Source: Clostridiales bacterium
GTDB lineage: Bacteria; Bacillota; Clostridia; Oscillospirales; CAG-272
Assembly (NCBI GenBank): GCA_012511425.1
Contig: JAAZGC010000141.1
Span: forward strand, 1-7,651
DNA length: 7,651 bases
Reading direction: 5' to 3'
Shown: one piece after another, positions 6,256-7,651 of the stretch
Position numbering within the stretch: the first letter of the stretch is position 1
How the letters are laid out: every line of letters starts with the position of its first letter
Program-made: the position numbers and the translations under genes
The notes under the pieces: generated by a model
Told to the model about the DNA's origin: nothing
The model's database searches: none
What the model saw: only the letters and a program-made list of their open reading frames with translations

Positions 6256-7497
6256 ATGAGTTCCGTTCTTGATATAAATCTTGCGCCCTCCGGAAGAAAA
6301 AAGATCGAATGGGTCAAATCCTACATGCCTGTTCTCGGCACTATCGGCACTGATTTCCTTGCAAATAAGCCTTTCAAAGGACTTAAAGCCGCGATGTCAA
6401 TTCATCTTGAAGCCAAAACCGCCTATCTAGCCGAAATACTCAGAGATGCCGGCGCGGAAGTATATATAACCGGCTGCAACCCCCTTTCAACACAGGATGA
6501 CGTGGCAGCCGCACTCGCTGTTGAAGGACTTAATGTTTTTGCAAGACACGGTGTTGACGACGAAGAATATGTTGACCATCTGAAAGCAGTTCTCGACTGT
6601 TCTCCTAACGTTATAATAGATGACGGCGGAGATTTGGTTCAGCTGCTTAACGGTGAATGTTCCGATAAAACTTCAAATCTCATCGGCGGCTGCGAAGAAA
6701 CCACAACCGGCGTTCATCGGCTGTTTGCACGTATGAGAGCCGGACTTTTGAACTTTCCGATGGTAGACGTCAACGACGCCGACTGCAAATATCTGTTTGA
6801 CAATCGCTACGGAACCGGTCAGTCGACGATTGACGGCATTATGAATACGACCAATCTGATGATCGCCGGAAAAACCGTCGTCGTTGCCGGTTACGGCTGG
6901 TGCGGACGAGGTCTTGCTATGCGGATGAAGGGCATGGGGGCACTGGTTATCGTCACCGAGATCGATCCGGTCAAAGCAATCGAAGCGGCGATGGACGGTT
7001 TCCGTGTGATGAAAATGGACGATGCCGCTCCTTTGGGCGATTTCTTTGTTACGCTTACAGGGTCCCGTGATGTTATCACGGGACGTCATTTCGATATGAT
7101 GAAAGACGGCGCGGTTCTGGCGAATTCAGGTCATTTTGATGTCGAAATAAACAAGTCGGAGCTTGAAACTGATTCCGTTGAAATATTCGACCGCCGAAAC
7201 AATATCCGAGGATACAAGCAAAAAGACGGACGCATTCTTAACCTGCTTGCCGACGGGAGACTGGTAAATTTAGCCGCCGGAAACGGACATCCTGCCGAGA
7301 TTATGGATATGTCATTTGCTCTTCAGGCAAAATCGCTTGAATGGCTGGTACAAAATAAAGACAAGCTTGAAAACAGAGTATATCCGGTACCTGACGAAAT
7401 AGACAGCTATGTCGCCGAACTCAAACTTAGAGCTATCGGCGGTGCGATTGACTCTCTGACTGCGGAGCAAAAAGAATATCTCAACAAGGTGGATTAA
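6256..7497 (+). CDS. ahcY: S-adenosylhomocysteine hydrolase, short Thermotoga/archaeal-type
   Basis: This 413-residue NAD-dependent enzyme cleaves S-adenosylhomocysteine to homocysteine and adenosine, clearing a by-product of methylation. Conserved elements are IHLEAKTAYL (49-58), CNPLSTQDD (74-82), DDGGD (122-126), EETTTGVH (147-154), the catalytic pair Lys178/Asp182, the NAD loop GYGWCG (212-217), SGHFDVEI (291-298, His293) and GHP (344-346, His345). Compared with the human enzyme it lacks the C-terminal tail with the Lys and Tyr that reach the neighbouring subunit's NAD, as in Thermotoga and archaeal forms. Human adenine-pocket residues Thr57, Glu59 and Met351 align with Glu52, Lys54 and Asn343 here. 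This opens the possibility that the substrate is S-inosylhomocysteine, as described for a Methanocaldococcus relative. I start at ATG 6256 with GGTGG upstream; a TTG at 6238 is in frame but less likely. Confidence 0.94.
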   Translation: MSSVLDINLAPSGRKKIEWVKSYMPVLGTIGTDFLANKPFKGLKAAMSIHLEAKTAYLAEILRDAGAEVYITGCNPLSTQDDVAAALAVEGLNVFARHGVDDEEYVDHLKAVLDCSPNVIIDDGGDLVQLLNGECSDKTSNLIGGCEETTTGVHRLFARMRAGLLNFPMVDVNDADCKYLFDNRYGTGQSTIDGIMNTTNLMIAGKTVVVAGYGWCGRGLAMRMKGMGALVIVTEIDPVKAIEAAMDGFRVMKMDDAAPLGDFFVTLTGSRDVITGRHFDMMKDGAVLANSGHFDVEINKSELETDSVEIFDRRNNIRGYKQKDGRILNLLADGRLVNLAAGNGHPAEIMDMSFALQAKSLEWLVQNKDKLENRVYPVPDEIDSYVAELKLRAIGGAIDSLTAEQKEYLNKVD

Positions 7498-7499
7498 CA

Positions 7500-7651
7500 A
7501 TGAGAATCCTTATTATTCGTCACAGCGATCCCGATTATAAGCTCGATTCACTTACTCCCCGCGGCTTTAAAGAGGCTGAAGCTTTGGGAAATTGGCTCGG
7601 ACAAAGACGTATCGACTATATTTACGCTTCACCTCTCGGCAGAGCTCAAAG
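7500..7651 (+). CDS. Histidine phosphatase (phosphoglycerate mutase-like) family protein, 5' part only
   Basis: The window ends 50 codons into this gene. The visible start, MRILIIRHSDPDY, has the phosphate-binding Arg7-His8 of the histidine phosphatase superfamily, where His8 becomes phosphorylated; the usual RHG is RHS here. LTPRGFKEAEALGNWL (18-33) and the YASPLGRA motif (42-49) are also typical of the family. The ATG is preceded by AAGGTGG (7486-7492) seven bases upstream, inside the end of ahcY, whose stop lies two bases before it. Close spacing indicates the same transcript. The family includes phosphatases of sugars, nucleotides and small metabolites, so the substrate cannot be told from this part. 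Confidence 0.88.
   Translation, partial: MRILIIRHSDPDYKLDSLTPRGFKEAEALGNWLGQRRIDYIYASPLGRAQ

Noticed and set aside
6252..6257. TATAAT just before ahcY as an internal promoter
   Set aside because: It overlaps the ahcY start codon and no -35 box lies at 16-18 bases, so it is likely chance.
5703..6317. A 204-codon minus-strand open frame opposite the CBM9-like gene
   Set aside because: It is antisense to a gene with clear family motifs and a strong ribosome site, and its product shows no recognisable domain; it is a shadow of codon bias.

Overview
The window reads as chromosomal sequence from an anaerobic Gram-positive-type bacterium, most likely an uncultured member of the Clostridia (Firmicutes/Bacillota). 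This is inference from several signs: strong AAGGAG/GGAG ribosome binding sites 7-8 bases before most starts, consensus sigma-A promoters, a bacillus-like tryptophanyl-tRNA synthetase, a TagO/WecA-type lipid-carrier glycosyltransferase, and a short Thermotoga/archaeal-type S-adenosylhomocysteine hydrolase. No mobile element, CRISPR array or phage gene was seen. All seven complete protein genes and the truncated eighth lie on the plus strand.

Layout. Bases 1-162 are AT-rich and show no convincing gene. A near-perfect extended -10 promoter drives a single tRNA-Gln(UUG) with an encoded CCA end, followed at once by an intrinsic terminator. A second promoter with the same TGATATAAT core precedes a lone DUF1080 (3-keto-disaccharide hydrolase-like) gene, which ends in its own GNRA-loop terminator. 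The 319-base gap that follows (980-1298) holds this terminator, a promoter, and about 157 bases of potentially structured leader. That leader ends in a second intrinsic terminator only 28 bases before the next start codon, which looks like a transcription attenuator.

From 1299 to the end the genes are tightly packed and probably form one transcript: a PLP aminotransferase, trpS (4-base overlap), a polyprenyl-phosphate HexNAc-1-phosphate transferase, an unknown single-pass membrane protein (20-base overlap), a cytoplasmic CBM9-like protein, S-adenosylhomocysteine hydrolase, and the first 50 codons of a histidine-phosphatase-family gene cut by the window edge. The products cover amino-acid metabolism and tRNA charging, envelope glycan initiation and methyl-cycle recycling, so the cluster is mostly housekeeping rather than one obvious pathway.

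The points most worth a second look are the unidentified attenuator-like leader ahead of the aminotransferase-trpS operon, and the S-adenosylhomocysteine hydrolase. In the latter, the usual adenine-contacting Thr and Glu are replaced by Glu and Lys, which raises the question of its true nucleoside substrate.
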